Assembly (NCBI RefSeq): GCF_900177645.1
Contig: NZ_FXAO01000001.1
Coordinates: 770,712-834,711, forward strand
Length of the DNA: 64,000 nucleotides
Source: Arenibacter troitsensis
Lineage (GTDB): Bacteria > Bacteroidota > Bacteroidia > Flavobacteriales > Flavobacteriaceae
Direction of reading: 5' to 3'
In this document: positions 25,591-34,557 of the stretch, piece after piece
Layout: each line of letters begins with the position of its first letter
Numbering within the stretch: position 1 is the stretch's first letter
Made by a program: the position numbers and the translations under genes
Notes under the pieces: generated by a model
Databases searched by the model: none
What the model was told of the DNA's origin: nothing
What the model saw: the letters and a program-made list of their open reading frames with translations, nothing else

Positions 25591-27204
25591 ATGAGGAATT
25601 TTATATTGACTTTTTTATTTCTTTTTTTAACGTCTTGGTTTCAGGCCCAAGAGGTACCTAACGATTTTTTAAGTGCGGATTTTCACAAGGGAAGGCGGCA
25701 GGAAGTGCGTAAGGCTATGCCTCCAAATAGTGTAGCGGTATTTTTTGCGGCAGCAGTTAGGAATAGGGCCAATGACGTGGATTATGTATATCATCAGGAT
25801 CCCGATTTCTATTATTTAACCGGATATAAGGAACCTAATGCCCTTTTGCTCATATTTTCCGAAAAGCAAAAGGATGGGGCAGGGAACAGTTATGATGAGG
25901 TGCTCTATGCCCAGAAAAGGGATGAAAAGGCCGAACAATGGAATGGAAAGCGGTTGGGGGTAGAAGGGGTTAAGGACCAATTGGGGTTTGAACGCGCCTT
26001 TAATGCGGAAGAATTCTTATACTCGGATATTGATTTTTCCCAGTTTGAAAATGTACTGTTTTTCGATTTTAAAAATGATTTTAGGGATACCAATGACCCC
26101 GCTGATCTATATGATTTGATAAGGACATTTAAGGAAAAATCCAATTATCCGTCAGATTACGATGCCACTAAACAACAGCTTTACAGCATGATAAAGTCAA
26201 CGGAACTGCAAAATAGTGCCAATGTGGCCCAGACCCTGGGAAGGTATTTAAATTATTACCAGGAGTTAAAGTCCGATAAATTATTGGTAGATTTTGTAGA
26301 AGCTAAAGATGATAAATCCCGGATTGAAATTAAGGAAAAGGTAGCCCTGCAATTAAAATCCAACAACCTTAACAGTGCCATGTTGGAGGAAATAATGAGT
26401 ACCCTAAGGGAAGTTAAGACCAAGGAAGAGCTGTTACTTCTAAAAAAGGCCGTGGAGATTTCGGCAATAGGGCAAATAGAGGTTATGAAGGCCATGCATC
26501 CCAATATGTCCGAAATGGAAATTCAGGGAATACATGAGTTTGTCTTTAAGAAGTACGGTGCCGAATACGAGGGGTACCCTTCTATAGTGGGTGGAGGCAA
26601 CAATGGTTGTATTTTGCATTATATAGAAAATAACAAGGCTAAGGTAGGGAATGAACTTGTGTTAATGGATTTGGGTGCCGAATATCACGGTTATACTGCC
26701 GATGTAACCAGGACCATTCCGGCCAATGGAAAATTTTCAAAGGAACAAAAACAGATTTACGATATTGTTTACAATGCCCAAGAGGCGGGAATTAGTGCCA
26801 GTGTAATTGGGGCTACCTTTCAGGCCCCTGGTCAGGCAGCAAGTGAGGTTGTCGCCAAAGGGTTGGTGAAGTTGGGAATAATTGGAAGCCCCGAGGAGGC
26901 CAGAAAATATTTCCCACATGGCACTTCCCATTATTTGGGATTGGATGTTCATGATAAGGGCACCTACCAGCCCTTTAAGGAAAATACCGTAATCACTGTA
27001 GAGCCCGGGATCTATATACCCGAGGGAAGTGATTGTGATAAAAAGTGGTGGGGGATAGCGGTAAGGATAGAGGATGATATACTGATCACCAAAAATGGTC
27101 CTGTTAATTTATCGGGAATGGCTCCTAGGACCACCGAGGCCATAGAGGCGGTAATGGAACAAAGCAGTCCATTGGATCATTTTAAATTGCCAGCTTTGGA
27201 TTAA
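25591..27204 (+). CDS. secreted Xaa-Pro aminopeptidase (M24B)
   Basis: Cleaves N-terminal residues that precede proline. About 537 residues from the ATG at 25591; GTG 25582 and ATG 25585 are possible earlier starts. A signal peptide (ILTFLFLFLTSWFQAQ) suggests export to the periplasm or beyond. The N-terminal creatinase-like domain includes YYLTGY. The C-terminal pita-bread domain carries the dimetal ligands: two Asp in MDLGAEYHGYTADVTRT, His in PHGTSHYLGLDVHD, Glu in VEPGIYIP and Glu in RIEDDILIT. All ligands are present, so it should be active. The gene converges on a glycosyltransferase gene 18 bases away. Confidence 0.92.
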   Translation: MRNFILTFLFLFLTSWFQAQEVPNDFLSADFHKGRRQEVRKAMPPNSVAVFFAAAVRNRANDVDYVYHQDPDFYYLTGYKEPNALLLIFSEKQKDGAGNSYDEVLYAQKRDEKAEQWNGKRLGVEGVKDQLGFERAFNAEEFLYSDIDFSQFENVLFFDFKNDFRDTNDPADLYDLIRTFKEKSNYPSDYDATKQQLYSMIKSTELQNSANVAQTLGRYLNYYQELKSDKLLVDFVEAKDDKSRIEIKEKVALQLKSNNLNSAMLEEIMSTLREVKTKEELLLLKKAVEISAIGQIEVMKAMHPNMSEMEIQGIHEFVFKKYGAEYEGYPSIVGGGNNGCILHYIENNKAKVGNELVLMDLGAEYHGYTADVTRTIPANGKFSKEQKQIYDIVYNAQEAGISASVIGATFQAPGQAASEVVAKGLVKLGIIGSPEEARKYFPHGTSHYLGLDVHDKGTYQPFKENTVITVEPGIYIPEGSDCDKKWWGIAVRIEDDILITKNGPVNLSGMAPRTTEAIEAVMEQSSPLDHFKLPALD

Positions 27205-27222
27205 ATGGGTCGATACGAGGAA

Positions 27223-28266
27223 CTAGAAAAGTTCTTGAAGGGCCTTTTCCATAGCCGCTTTTAAAAATCCGCCAGAAATTATTTGTTCCCTAACCTCTGC
27301 TACATTTTTTACCATTTGTTGATAGTCCTCATTGGACAGGTTTTTTAATTTTCCGTCCAATTCCTCCAATGAGGAAATGCAAATACCCAATTGGCGTTCT
27401 TTTATGACGGTGGCGATGGCTGCCTTGTCCCAAATAATTATTGGAAGGCCACAGAGTAGGTATAATGATGTTTTATGGGGATTGTTATATAAAAGGTATT
27501 GTCCAAAATGTCCGGCACATTCGTCTATGGAATTTCCGTTCCAAACCAAGCCGAAGGAACCTCTTATGTGTTTTGCAACGTCATCCGGGGAAAACATACC
27601 CTCGAAACTTATGATGGTGTTGGCGGGGTCCACATCGTTTTTGATAAAACCACTACCATATAATTTTAAATGGAAACTATTATTTTTTAAGGCATCCAAT
27701 TTATAGATGAAGGCACTTTTTGCCATTCCCAAGCCTCCCGCGAAAACCACATCGAATAAGCCATTATTCGAAAGTTCGGGAGCAGTATAGCTACTATTGT
27801 CGTCCAAATAATCGAACATGTACAAGGGGATCAATTTGGCGGTTGCCCCTTGTTGCTCGAACCATTTTTTCATGTTGTCGTTATGTACAATGATTACATC
27901 GGCACATGAGAATTTTTTCATTTCCCGGGCAATATCCTTATTCTTTCCCATGAGGTATTTAACATCATGAATGATCAATACGATTTTACATTTTTTTATT
28001 CCGGCTATGGTAGTAATGTATTTGTAGTATTTGCTAAGAGGGTATTGTATTGCCAGGGTAGAATTTCTTGGCAATCGGATAACCCCCTTTGTTATTCCAA
28101 AAAAACTTATTATCGCACCTAAGGCGGAACTGGGATATGTAGTCTGTTTAAAACCTAAATTTTTAAAACCTATCTTGTCCAGGATCCGCTCACAATCTGT
28201 TTTCGGCTTGGAGGCTGCGCTGTTGGTAGCTTTGTAATTTCGAGAGATATAAAATAAATTGGCCAT
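27223..28266 (-). CDS. glycosyltransferase, likely galactofuranosyltransferase-like
   Basis: 347 residues from the ATG at 28266 (MANLFYIS...); a reading from 28293 adds nine residues. GT-B fold: a helical N-terminal half with VLIIHDVKYL and ADVIIVHNDNMKKWF, and a nucleotide-sugar half with VVFAGGLGMAKS, FGLVWNGNSIDE and LLCGLPIIIW. The pattern resembles WbbI-type beta-1,6-galactofuranosyltransferases. UDP-galactopyranose mutase is encoded by the divergent neighbour, starting 137 bases away, which supports use of UDP-Galf. Acceptor unknown; O-antigen, capsule or exopolysaccharide is likely. Confidence 0.75.
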   Translation of the reverse strand: MANLFYISRNYKATNSAASKPKTDCERILDKIGFKNLGFKQTTYPSSALGAIISFFGITKGVIRLPRNSTLAIQYPLSKYYKYITTIAGIKKCKIVLIIHDVKYLMGKNKDIAREMKKFSCADVIIVHNDNMKKWFEQQGATAKLIPLYMFDYLDDNSSYTAPELSNNGLFDVVFAGGLGMAKSAFIYKLDALKNNSFHLKLYGSGFIKNDVDPANTIISFEGMFSPDDVAKHIRGSFGLVWNGNSIDECAGHFGQYLLYNNPHKTSLYLLCGLPIIIWDKAAIATVIKERQLGICISSLEELDGKLKNLSNEDYQQMVKNVAEVREQIISGGFLKAAMEKALQELF

Positions 28267-28403
28267 TACGGGTTGGTTCTTTGAGCTCTGCAAATATAAC
28301 CATGTTATGGCAAAAGGGATTTTTTTTTTGATTTCAATTCGTAAACGTAATAATATACACTAGTTTTACTTTTTTATTCCTATTGTATACTAATCTACCT
28401 ATA

Positions 28404-29507
28404 ATGAAATACGACTACCTTATTGTGGGAGCTGGACTTTTTGGCGCCGTATTTGCCCATGAGGCCAAGAAGAAGGGGAAAAAATGCCTAGTTATAGATA
28501 AACGTCCACATCTTGGAGGCAATGTTTATTGTGAGGAAGTGGAGGGTATAAATGTTCATAAGTACGGGGCCCATATTTTTCACACCAATGACAAAGCAAT
28601 TTGGGATTATGTAAATAGTTTTGTGGAATTTAATAGGTATACCAATTCGCCAGTGGCCAATTATCAGGGCGAGCTTTACAATCTACCCTTCAACATGAAC
28701 ACCTTTTATCAGTTATGGAAGGTAAAGACCCCGGATGAAGCCAAGTCTGTCATTGCGGAACAAGTAAGGGAGGTAGGGGTTAAAAATCCAAAAAATTTGG
28801 AAGAACAGGCCTTGTCTCTGGTTGGTAAGGATATTTACGAAAAGTTGATCAAAGGGTATACGGAGAAACAATGGGGGCGAAAAGCTGCAGAACTGCCTGC
28901 TTTTATTATAAAAAGGTTGCCATTGCGATTTACCTTCGACAATAATTATTTTTATGATAAGTACCAAGGAATACCCGTTGGGGGATACAATAAGTTGATC
29001 AATGGTTTGTTGGATGGTATCGAAACACGTTTGGAAGTCGATTTTTTTAAAGATAAAACGGAATTGGTAGCAATGGCCGATCAGGTTGTGTTCACTGGCA
29101 AGATTGATGAGTTTTATGATTACCGATACGGTAAGTTGGAATATAGGAGTCTGGATTTTAAGCATGAAACGCTGGATATGGAAAATTACCAGGGTAATGC
29201 GGTCGTAAATTATACAGCTTCAGACATTCCATATACCCGTATTTTAGAGCACAAGCATTTTGAATTTGGAACACAGAAAAAGACTGTAATAACAAAAGAA
29301 TACCCTACGGAATGGTCTGGTAATAAGGAACCTTATTATCCAATCAATGATGAAAGGAACAGTGAAATTTACTCCAAATACAAAACCTTGTCCGAAAAGG
29401 ACAATATTATTTTTGGTGGAAGGTTGGCCGAATATAAGTACTACGATATGCACCAGGTCATAGCCTCGGCATTGGCCAAGTGCAAAAAAATCTTTAACAG
29501 AGATTAA
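28404..29507 (+). CDS. glf: UDP-galactopyranose mutase
   Basis: 367 residues from the ATG at 28404; an upstream in-frame TTG at 28383 is less likely. Interconverts UDP-galactopyranose and UDP-galactofuranose through a flavin adduct. The FAD-binding GAGLFGAVFAHEA begins at about residue 9, and DKRPHLGGN follows. HKYGAHIFHT is the substrate-pocket block, and YTEKQWG, FTGKIDEFYDYRYG and GRLAEYKYYDMHQVI are further family motifs. It neighbours a putative galactofuranosyltransferase on the opposite strand. It ends five bases before the stop of thrC, with which it converges. Confidence 0.95.
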   Translation: MKYDYLIVGAGLFGAVFAHEAKKKGKKCLVIDKRPHLGGNVYCEEVEGINVHKYGAHIFHTNDKAIWDYVNSFVEFNRYTNSPVANYQGELYNLPFNMNTFYQLWKVKTPDEAKSVIAEQVREVGVKNPKNLEEQALSLVGKDIYEKLIKGYTEKQWGRKAAELPAFIIKRLPLRFTFDNNYFYDKYQGIPVGGYNKLINGLLDGIETRLEVDFFKDKTELVAMADQVVFTGKIDEFYDYRYGKLEYRSLDFKHETLDMENYQGNAVVNYTASDIPYTRILEHKHFEFGTQKKTVITKEYPTEWSGNKEPYYPINDERNSEIYSKYKTLSEKDNIIFGGRLAEYKYYDMHQVIASALAKCKKIFNRD

Positions 29508-29512
29508 ACTAT

Positions 29513-30808
29513 TTATTTACCCAATAGGTAGCCCTTTAGCTCGTCATATTGGGATATTTTAATCGACTTTTTATTTTTGCCCATTACTTTTACGATACTT
29601 TCCGGTAAATCAATGTTTTCACGAATGGTATCCTCCACTATATCCAGAAACTTTACAGGGTGTGCGGTTTCAAGAAAGATGCCGTAAGTACCGGGATGGG
29701 TCTGTTGATATTTCTTTAAACCCAAATAACCAACGGCACCGTGCGGGTCGGCTACATAGGTATAGTCGTTGTATAATTTTAACATGGCTTCCTTGGTCTC
29801 ATTGTCCGTAAAGGAATAGGAAGTCAAGTTTTTGGACAGCTCCTCAAAATTATCCTTGTACAAATGCCTTATCCTTATAAAATTACTGGGGTCCCCAACA
29901 TCCATGGCGTTGGAAATGGTGGCGATGGAAGCTTTTGGTTCATATGCCCCTGTATCCATATAACGGGGAACTACATCATTTACATTTGTGGAGGCAATAA
30001 AATGTTTGCAGGGCATTCCCAATCTTTGAGCCATAATACCTGCACATATGTTTCCGAAATTGCCACTAGGGACAGAGAATATAATATCCTTGCCCTTGGA
30101 CTTCATCTCTTTATATGCAAACAGGAAATAAAACATTTGAGGAAGCCATCTGGCTACATTGATACTATTGGCCGAGGTCAATTGCATATTTTGGATCAAC
30201 TCTTCGTCCAGGAATGCTGTTTTGACCATGTTTTGGCAGTCGTCGAAAGCGCCTTCAACTTCAAGGGCAGTAATGTTTTTGCCCAATGTGGTTAACTGTT
30301 TCTCTTGAATATCGCTGACCTTGCCACTAGGGTATAGAATAACAACCTTAACCCCGTCCACCCCAAGAAATCCATTGGCCACTGCACCTCCGGTATCTCC
30401 TGAAGTAGCAACCAATACGGTTACATCTTTGGTGTTTTTGGTCGAAAAATAGCCAAGACATCTTGCCATAAATCGGGCCCCCACATCCTTAAAGGCCAAG
30501 GTAGGTCCATGAAAAAGTTCCAAGGCGGCAACGTCATCCTCAATTTCCACAAGTGGGAATTCAAAATCCAAAACCTCGGTAATTATATCTTTAAGAACGT
30601 CTTCTGGAATATCCTTGCCCACGAATTGTTGTATGGCCAAGTAGGCAATTTCGTGATTGGAGTAATCTTCTATCTTGTTGAAAAAATCTTTTGGCAGTGC
30701 CTCGATTATTTCCGGAAAATATAACCCACGATCAGGGGCAATTCCTTTTATAACTGCGTCTTTGAAAGATACGTTGGGTGCTTGTTGATTTAGGCTATAA
30801 AAGTTCAT
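29513..30808 (-). CDS. thrC: threonine synthase
   Basis: Converts O-phosphohomoserine to threonine, the last step of the pathway. 431 residues, the long bacterial (type 1) form. The PLP lysine is K107 in HGPTLAFKDVGARF. The phosphate-binding loop is VATSGDTGGAVANGF, and SVPSGNFGNICAG is the second family block. Last gene of the thrABC operon, 66 bases after thrB. No terminator is visible between it and glf. Confidence 0.96.
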   Translation of the reverse strand: MNFYSLNQQAPNVSFKDAVIKGIAPDRGLYFPEIIEALPKDFFNKIEDYSNHEIAYLAIQQFVGKDIPEDVLKDIITEVLDFEFPLVEIEDDVAALELFHGPTLAFKDVGARFMARCLGYFSTKNTKDVTVLVATSGDTGGAVANGFLGVDGVKVVILYPSGKVSDIQEKQLTTLGKNITALEVEGAFDDCQNMVKTAFLDEELIQNMQLTSANSINVARWLPQMFYFLFAYKEMKSKGKDIIFSVPSGNFGNICAGIMAQRLGMPCKHFIASTNVNDVVPRYMDTGAYEPKASIATISNAMDVGDPSNFIRIRHLYKDNFEELSKNLTSYSFTDNETKEAMLKLYNDYTYVADPHGAVGYLGLKKYQQTHPGTYGIFLETAHPVKFLDIVEDTIRENIDLPESIVKVMGKNKKSIKISQYDELKGYLLGK

Positions 30809-30874
30809 ATTTATTGTTGTTAGAATGAGTTGTAATTTTTGAGTTCCGACTTATGCCTCGAAGGACATAATATA

Positions 30875-31807
30875 TTAGTTTTCCAGTATTTTAATCCCTT
30901 GGGTATTTATTTTGGAAACGTGCACGTCATAGTCTACCCCTATTTTTTCATATACTTTTCTCATGGCTTCGGCCACTACTAGGGCGGTTTTCTTGCCCTT
31001 ACTTAGGGCAAAGATAGATGGTCCAGAGCCTGAGATTCCACAGCCTAGGGCGCCTGCTCCCAAGGCTTCTTCCTTTACCTTGTCGAATCCGGGAATAAGA
31101 ATGGATCTAATGGGTTCTATGATATGGTCTACCAATGATCTGCCTATTAGGTCGTAGTCATTGGTAAATAGCCCAGCAATCAGTCCACCTACATTTCCCC
31201 ATTGCTTAATGCCGTCTTCCAGTGAAATGGATGTTTTTAGGATTCGTCTAGAGTCCGAAGTCCTTACTTCTATTTGCGGGTGTATTACGGTTGCATATAA
31301 TTCTGGAGGGGTAGGAATTTTTACGATATCCAGTGGTTGGTAGCTGCGTACCAAGGTAAAACCTCCTAATAGGGCAGGGGCAACATTGTCCGCATGGGCA
31401 ACCCCACTGGCCAATCGTTCTCCTTCCATGGCAAATTTTACCAACTCCAGATTAGTAAAGGGGCTGCCCAACAGCTGGTTCATGGCCCATACTGCACCTG
31501 TAGAGCTGGCAGCACTACTTCCTATACCGCTGCCCGCCTTTATTTTCTTGTAAATTTCTATCTCAAAACCTCCTACATGATCACTTTCCGCCAACAAGGC
31601 CAAACCGGCAACTCCGGCAACATTTTGAAGGGTTTCGGTAGGTAGGTCCTGTCCTGTAAGCTTGGTAATCTTTATTCCTTTTTCGGTGGTTTTTCTTACC
31701 ACCATCTCATCGCCTACGGAATCCAAAGCAAGCCCCAAAACATCAAAGCCACAAGAAACATTGGCTATCGTAGCTGGACAGAAAATTCTAATTTCGTTAG
31801 TTTTCAT
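30875..31807 (-). CDS. thrB: homoserine kinase
   Basis: 310 residues, GHMP kinase superfamily. Phosphorylates homoserine with ATP. The N-terminus has CPATIANVSCGFDVLGLAL. The ATP-binding GSGIGSSAASSTGA motif is at about residues 92-105, and the C-terminal GCGISGSGPSIFAL is the third GHMP motif. It sits between thrA (36-base gap) and thrC (66-base gap), so it should be controlled with them by the thr leader. Confidence 0.96.
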   Translation of the reverse strand: MKTNEIRIFCPATIANVSCGFDVLGLALDSVGDEMVVRKTTEKGIKITKLTGQDLPTETLQNVAGVAGLALLAESDHVGGFEIEIYKKIKAGSGIGSSAASSTGAVWAMNQLLGSPFTNLELVKFAMEGERLASGVAHADNVAPALLGGFTLVRSYQPLDIVKIPTPPELYATVIHPQIEVRTSDSRRILKTSISLEDGIKQWGNVGGLIAGLFTNDYDLIGRSLVDHIIEPIRSILIPGFDKVKEEALGAGALGCGISGSGPSIFALSKGKKTALVVAEAMRKVYEKIGVDYDVHVSKINTQGIKILEN

Positions 31808-31843
31808 TTCTCATCAAATAAATTTCAGATCTGTGGGACCCTT

Positions 31844-34288
31844 TTAAAAATTACCGATACGAATAATGTCCGCAAAAATTCCAGAGGCAGTAACATCGGC
31901 TCCTGCCCCTGCACCTTTTATAATCATGGGTTGATTGGGATAGCGTTCGGTGTAGAACAAGACGATATTATCACTGCCTTCCAAATTATAGAAATCATGT
32001 CCTTTGGGTATCCTTTGTAGACCTACACTAGCTTTTCCGTTTTCAAATTGCGCCACATATTTCAATTTGCTGTCTTCCTCCACTGCTTTTTTGTACATCT
32101 CTTGAAATGAAGCTTCGTACTTGGTCAATGATTTGAAGAAATCCTCATTGTTGGTGGTTTCCAAGCTCTCCTGTGGCAGAAAGGGATTGTTCTGGATGTC
32201 CTCTATATTCAGTACATTTCCACTTTCCCTAGCCAGTATCAATATTTTTCGCATTACATCTACCCCACTTAAATCTATTTTGGGGTCTGGCTCCGTATAG
32301 CCTTCCTCTTGGGCTTGTTTTACTACATCATGAAAGGTGGTACTATCGTTGAAATTGTTGAATACGAAATTTAAACTACCTGAAAGTACGGCTTGAATTT
32401 TTAATATTTTGTCCCCTGATGCTACTAGGTGCTTCAAGGTGTCTATAATGGGTAATCCAGCACCAACGTTAGTTTCGAAAAGAAAGGGTGCATTGTACTG
32501 TCTGGCCAGATCCTTTAACTCCTGATAATTGTCATAGGCCGATGAGCAGGCTATTTTATTGCAGGTAACAACGGATATGCTATTCCTTAAATATGAATTG
32601 TAGGTTTCCGAAACCTCTTGACTGGCGGTATTGTCAACAAAGATGCTATTTCTGTAATTGAGTTTTTTTACCTTTTGGAAGAACAGGTCTAAATTGGTCT
32701 TTTCTCCCTTGCTTAGCAATTCTTCCCAGTTCTTAAGGACAATTCCATCTTCGTCGAAGATCATGGTCCTGGAATTGGACATACCTATAACCCTTATATT
32801 GAGCTTTAGGTTCTCTTTTAAATACTTTTTTTGTGATTGTATTTGGTTCAAAAATTTGGCACCTACATTACCTACACCCATGACAAATAGATTGAGCTGT
32901 TTTATATTTTCCTCAAAAAATTCCTCATGCAATGTATTGAGCGCTTTTTTTACATCCTCTTTAAGTATTACGGCAGATATGTTTCTTTCGGATGCACCTT
33001 GAGCTATGGCACGTATATTAACGTTGTTCTTACCTAAGGTACTGAACATTTTTCCGCTAAGTCCTTGGTGGCTTTTCATGTTGTCGCCCACTAGGGCAAT
33101 GATGGCCAAATCTTTCTCCGCAATTACGGATTTTATTTTTCCAAGGGAAATTTCAATGTCAAATGCATCATTGATTACCTGAACCGCATGGTCCGCATCC
33201 TGATTGTCTATTCCTATGCAGATGGAATGTTCGGATGATGCCTGGGTAATCATTACAACACTGATTCCTGCAGTTGAAAGCACTTCAAAAAAGCGTTTGG
33301 AGATCCCGGTAATTCCTACCATGCCTGGACCTTCAAGGGATACGAGTGCAATATTCTCCACATGGCTTATTCCTCGTACCGTTTTACCTTGCCCATTCTT
33401 ATTCTTGGTAATCAAAGTACCTGCTGCCTTTGGATCGAAGGTGTTCTTTATGACAATGGAAATTCCTTTGGTCAATACCGGTTGTATAGTGGGCGGATAA
33501 AGAACCTTTGCTCCAAAATGCGACAATTCCATAGCTTCTTCATAAGAAATATGGGGAATGGCCATGGCCTGCTTTACTATTTTGGGGTTGGCGGTATACA
33601 TGCCGCTTACATCTGTCCATATCTCCAGAACTTCTGCATTTATGGCATTTGCCACTATGGCTGCGGTATAATCCGATCCTCCACGCCCTAGGGTGGTAGA
33701 ATCTCCGTTTACGGATGAAGCAATAAAGCCTCCCATAATAATTACGGAATTATTGCATTTGTCCACGTATTCGGTAATATTGTTGTTCGTCAGATCAAAG
33801 TTAACGACCGCCTTTCCAAAATTGGAATTTGTCTTTATAAGTTGTCTGCTATCGGCATGTACAGTATCTATTCCTTCAACTATAAAATATTCACTTATGA
33901 TATAAGAAGACAACAATTCTCCATAACTCACAATCTTATCTGATAGTTTAGTGGTAATCTCGCCAATTAAATAAGCCCCTTCCAAAAGAGTTTCCAAGGT
34001 ATTTAGTTCACTCTTTACCTTGCTAAGTACTTTACTCTGGGAATGTATTGGGATTAATTCCTTGATGGTCAAGAGGTGTCTGTCCTCTATTTCCTTTAGT
34101 ATCGTTTTATAGGTTTGATCCTGTGCAGAAGCTAAAGCGGCGGTTTTTAAAAGAAGATCCGTTATACCTCCAAGAGCGGAAACCACTACTATGGTTTTGT
34201 TGGACCCTAGATCCGCGATGATATTTTTTACTAAGCTGATATTATTGGCGTTGGCCACCGATGTGCCACCGAATTTTAGAACTTTCAT
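31844..34288 (-). CDS. thrA: bifunctional aspartate kinase / homoserine dehydrogenase I
   Basis: 814 residues, the full fused enzyme. Catalyses the first and third steps of threonine synthesis. The N-terminal kinase starts KFGGTSVANANNI and carries TTLGRGGSDYTAAI (about residues 200-213). Two ACT regulatory regions lie near residues 310-450. The homoserine dehydrogenase half starts at about 463 with the Rossmann GVGNVGAKFL and has the LVASGDKILKIQAVLSGSLNF and GYTEPDPKIDLSGVDVMRK blocks. Feedback by threonine is expected from the ACT domains. A promoter and a Thr/Ile-rich leader peptide lie upstream. Confidence 0.96.
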   Translation of the reverse strand: MKVLKFGGTSVANANNISLVKNIIADLGSNKTIVVVSALGGITDLLLKTAALASAQDQTYKTILKEIEDRHLLTIKELIPIHSQSKVLSKVKSELNTLETLLEGAYLIGEITTKLSDKIVSYGELLSSYIISEYFIVEGIDTVHADSRQLIKTNSNFGKAVVNFDLTNNNITEYVDKCNNSVIIMGGFIASSVNGDSTTLGRGGSDYTAAIVANAINAEVLEIWTDVSGMYTANPKIVKQAMAIPHISYEEAMELSHFGAKVLYPPTIQPVLTKGISIVIKNTFDPKAAGTLITKNKNGQGKTVRGISHVENIALVSLEGPGMVGITGISKRFFEVLSTAGISVVMITQASSEHSICIGIDNQDADHAVQVINDAFDIEISLGKIKSVIAEKDLAIIALVGDNMKSHQGLSGKMFSTLGKNNVNIRAIAQGASERNISAVILKEDVKKALNTLHEEFFEENIKQLNLFVMGVGNVGAKFLNQIQSQKKYLKENLKLNIRVIGMSNSRTMIFDEDGIVLKNWEELLSKGEKTNLDLFFQKVKKLNYRNSIFVDNTASQEVSETYNSYLRNSISVVTCNKIACSSAYDNYQELKDLARQYNAPFLFETNVGAGLPIIDTLKHLVASGDKILKIQAVLSGSLNFVFNNFNDSTTFHDVVKQAQEEGYTEPDPKIDLSGVDVMRKILILARESGNVLNIEDIQNNPFLPQESLETTNNEDFFKSLTKYEASFQEMYKKAVEEDSKLKYVAQFENGKASVGLQRIPKGHDFYNLEGSDNIVLFYTERYPNQPMIIKGAGAGADVTASGIFADIIRIGNF

Positions 34289-34358
34289 GGTTCAATGGAA
34301 TTAAGTAAGAAAAACTGAATTTTGAAAAAAATTGTGTAACGGACGTGTATGTAGTAGC

Positions 34359-34460
34359 TTACCCCAATGGGGTAGTGGTGCTGATAACGGTAATAGCAAT
34401 GCAACCATCTATAAATGGTGTATAAAGTAAATTATTGTCCGTATTGTTAAATGTCATCAT
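34359..34460 (-). CDS. thrL: thr operon leader peptide
   Basis: A 33-codon open frame starting ATG-ATG and ending TAA, 70 bases before thrA. Its last 13 residues read IAITVISTTTPLG, holding four Thr and three Ile. That composition is expected of an attenuation peptide sensing charged tRNA-Thr and tRNA-Ile, like E. coli ThrL. A perfect inverted repeat TACCCC-ATT-GGGGTA straddles the stop codon just after the Thr codons, and a run of seven T lies about 30 bases further on. I do not see a full terminator stem before the T run, so the mechanism is inferred. A promoter sits 14 bases upstream. Confidence 0.75.
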   Translation of the reverse strand: MMTFNNTDNNLLYTPFIDGCIAITVISTTTPLG

Positions 34461-34473
34461 AATAATAAAGAAC

Positions 34474-34504
34474 CAAATGTAGTATTTTTGATTACCCAAT
34501 CAAA
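34474..34504 (-). promoter_or_regulatory. promoter of the thr operon
   Basis: On the minus strand TTTG (34501-34504) is followed after exactly 19 bases by TACATTTG (34474-34481), an exact match to the Bacteroidota housekeeping-sigma promoter. Transcription would start just before the leader peptide ATG at 34460. Confidence 0.8.
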
Positions 34505-34557
34505 TGTTTTTGCGGATTTTTGCCAAATCATCAATTTTTACTAAAATATCTTATAGA

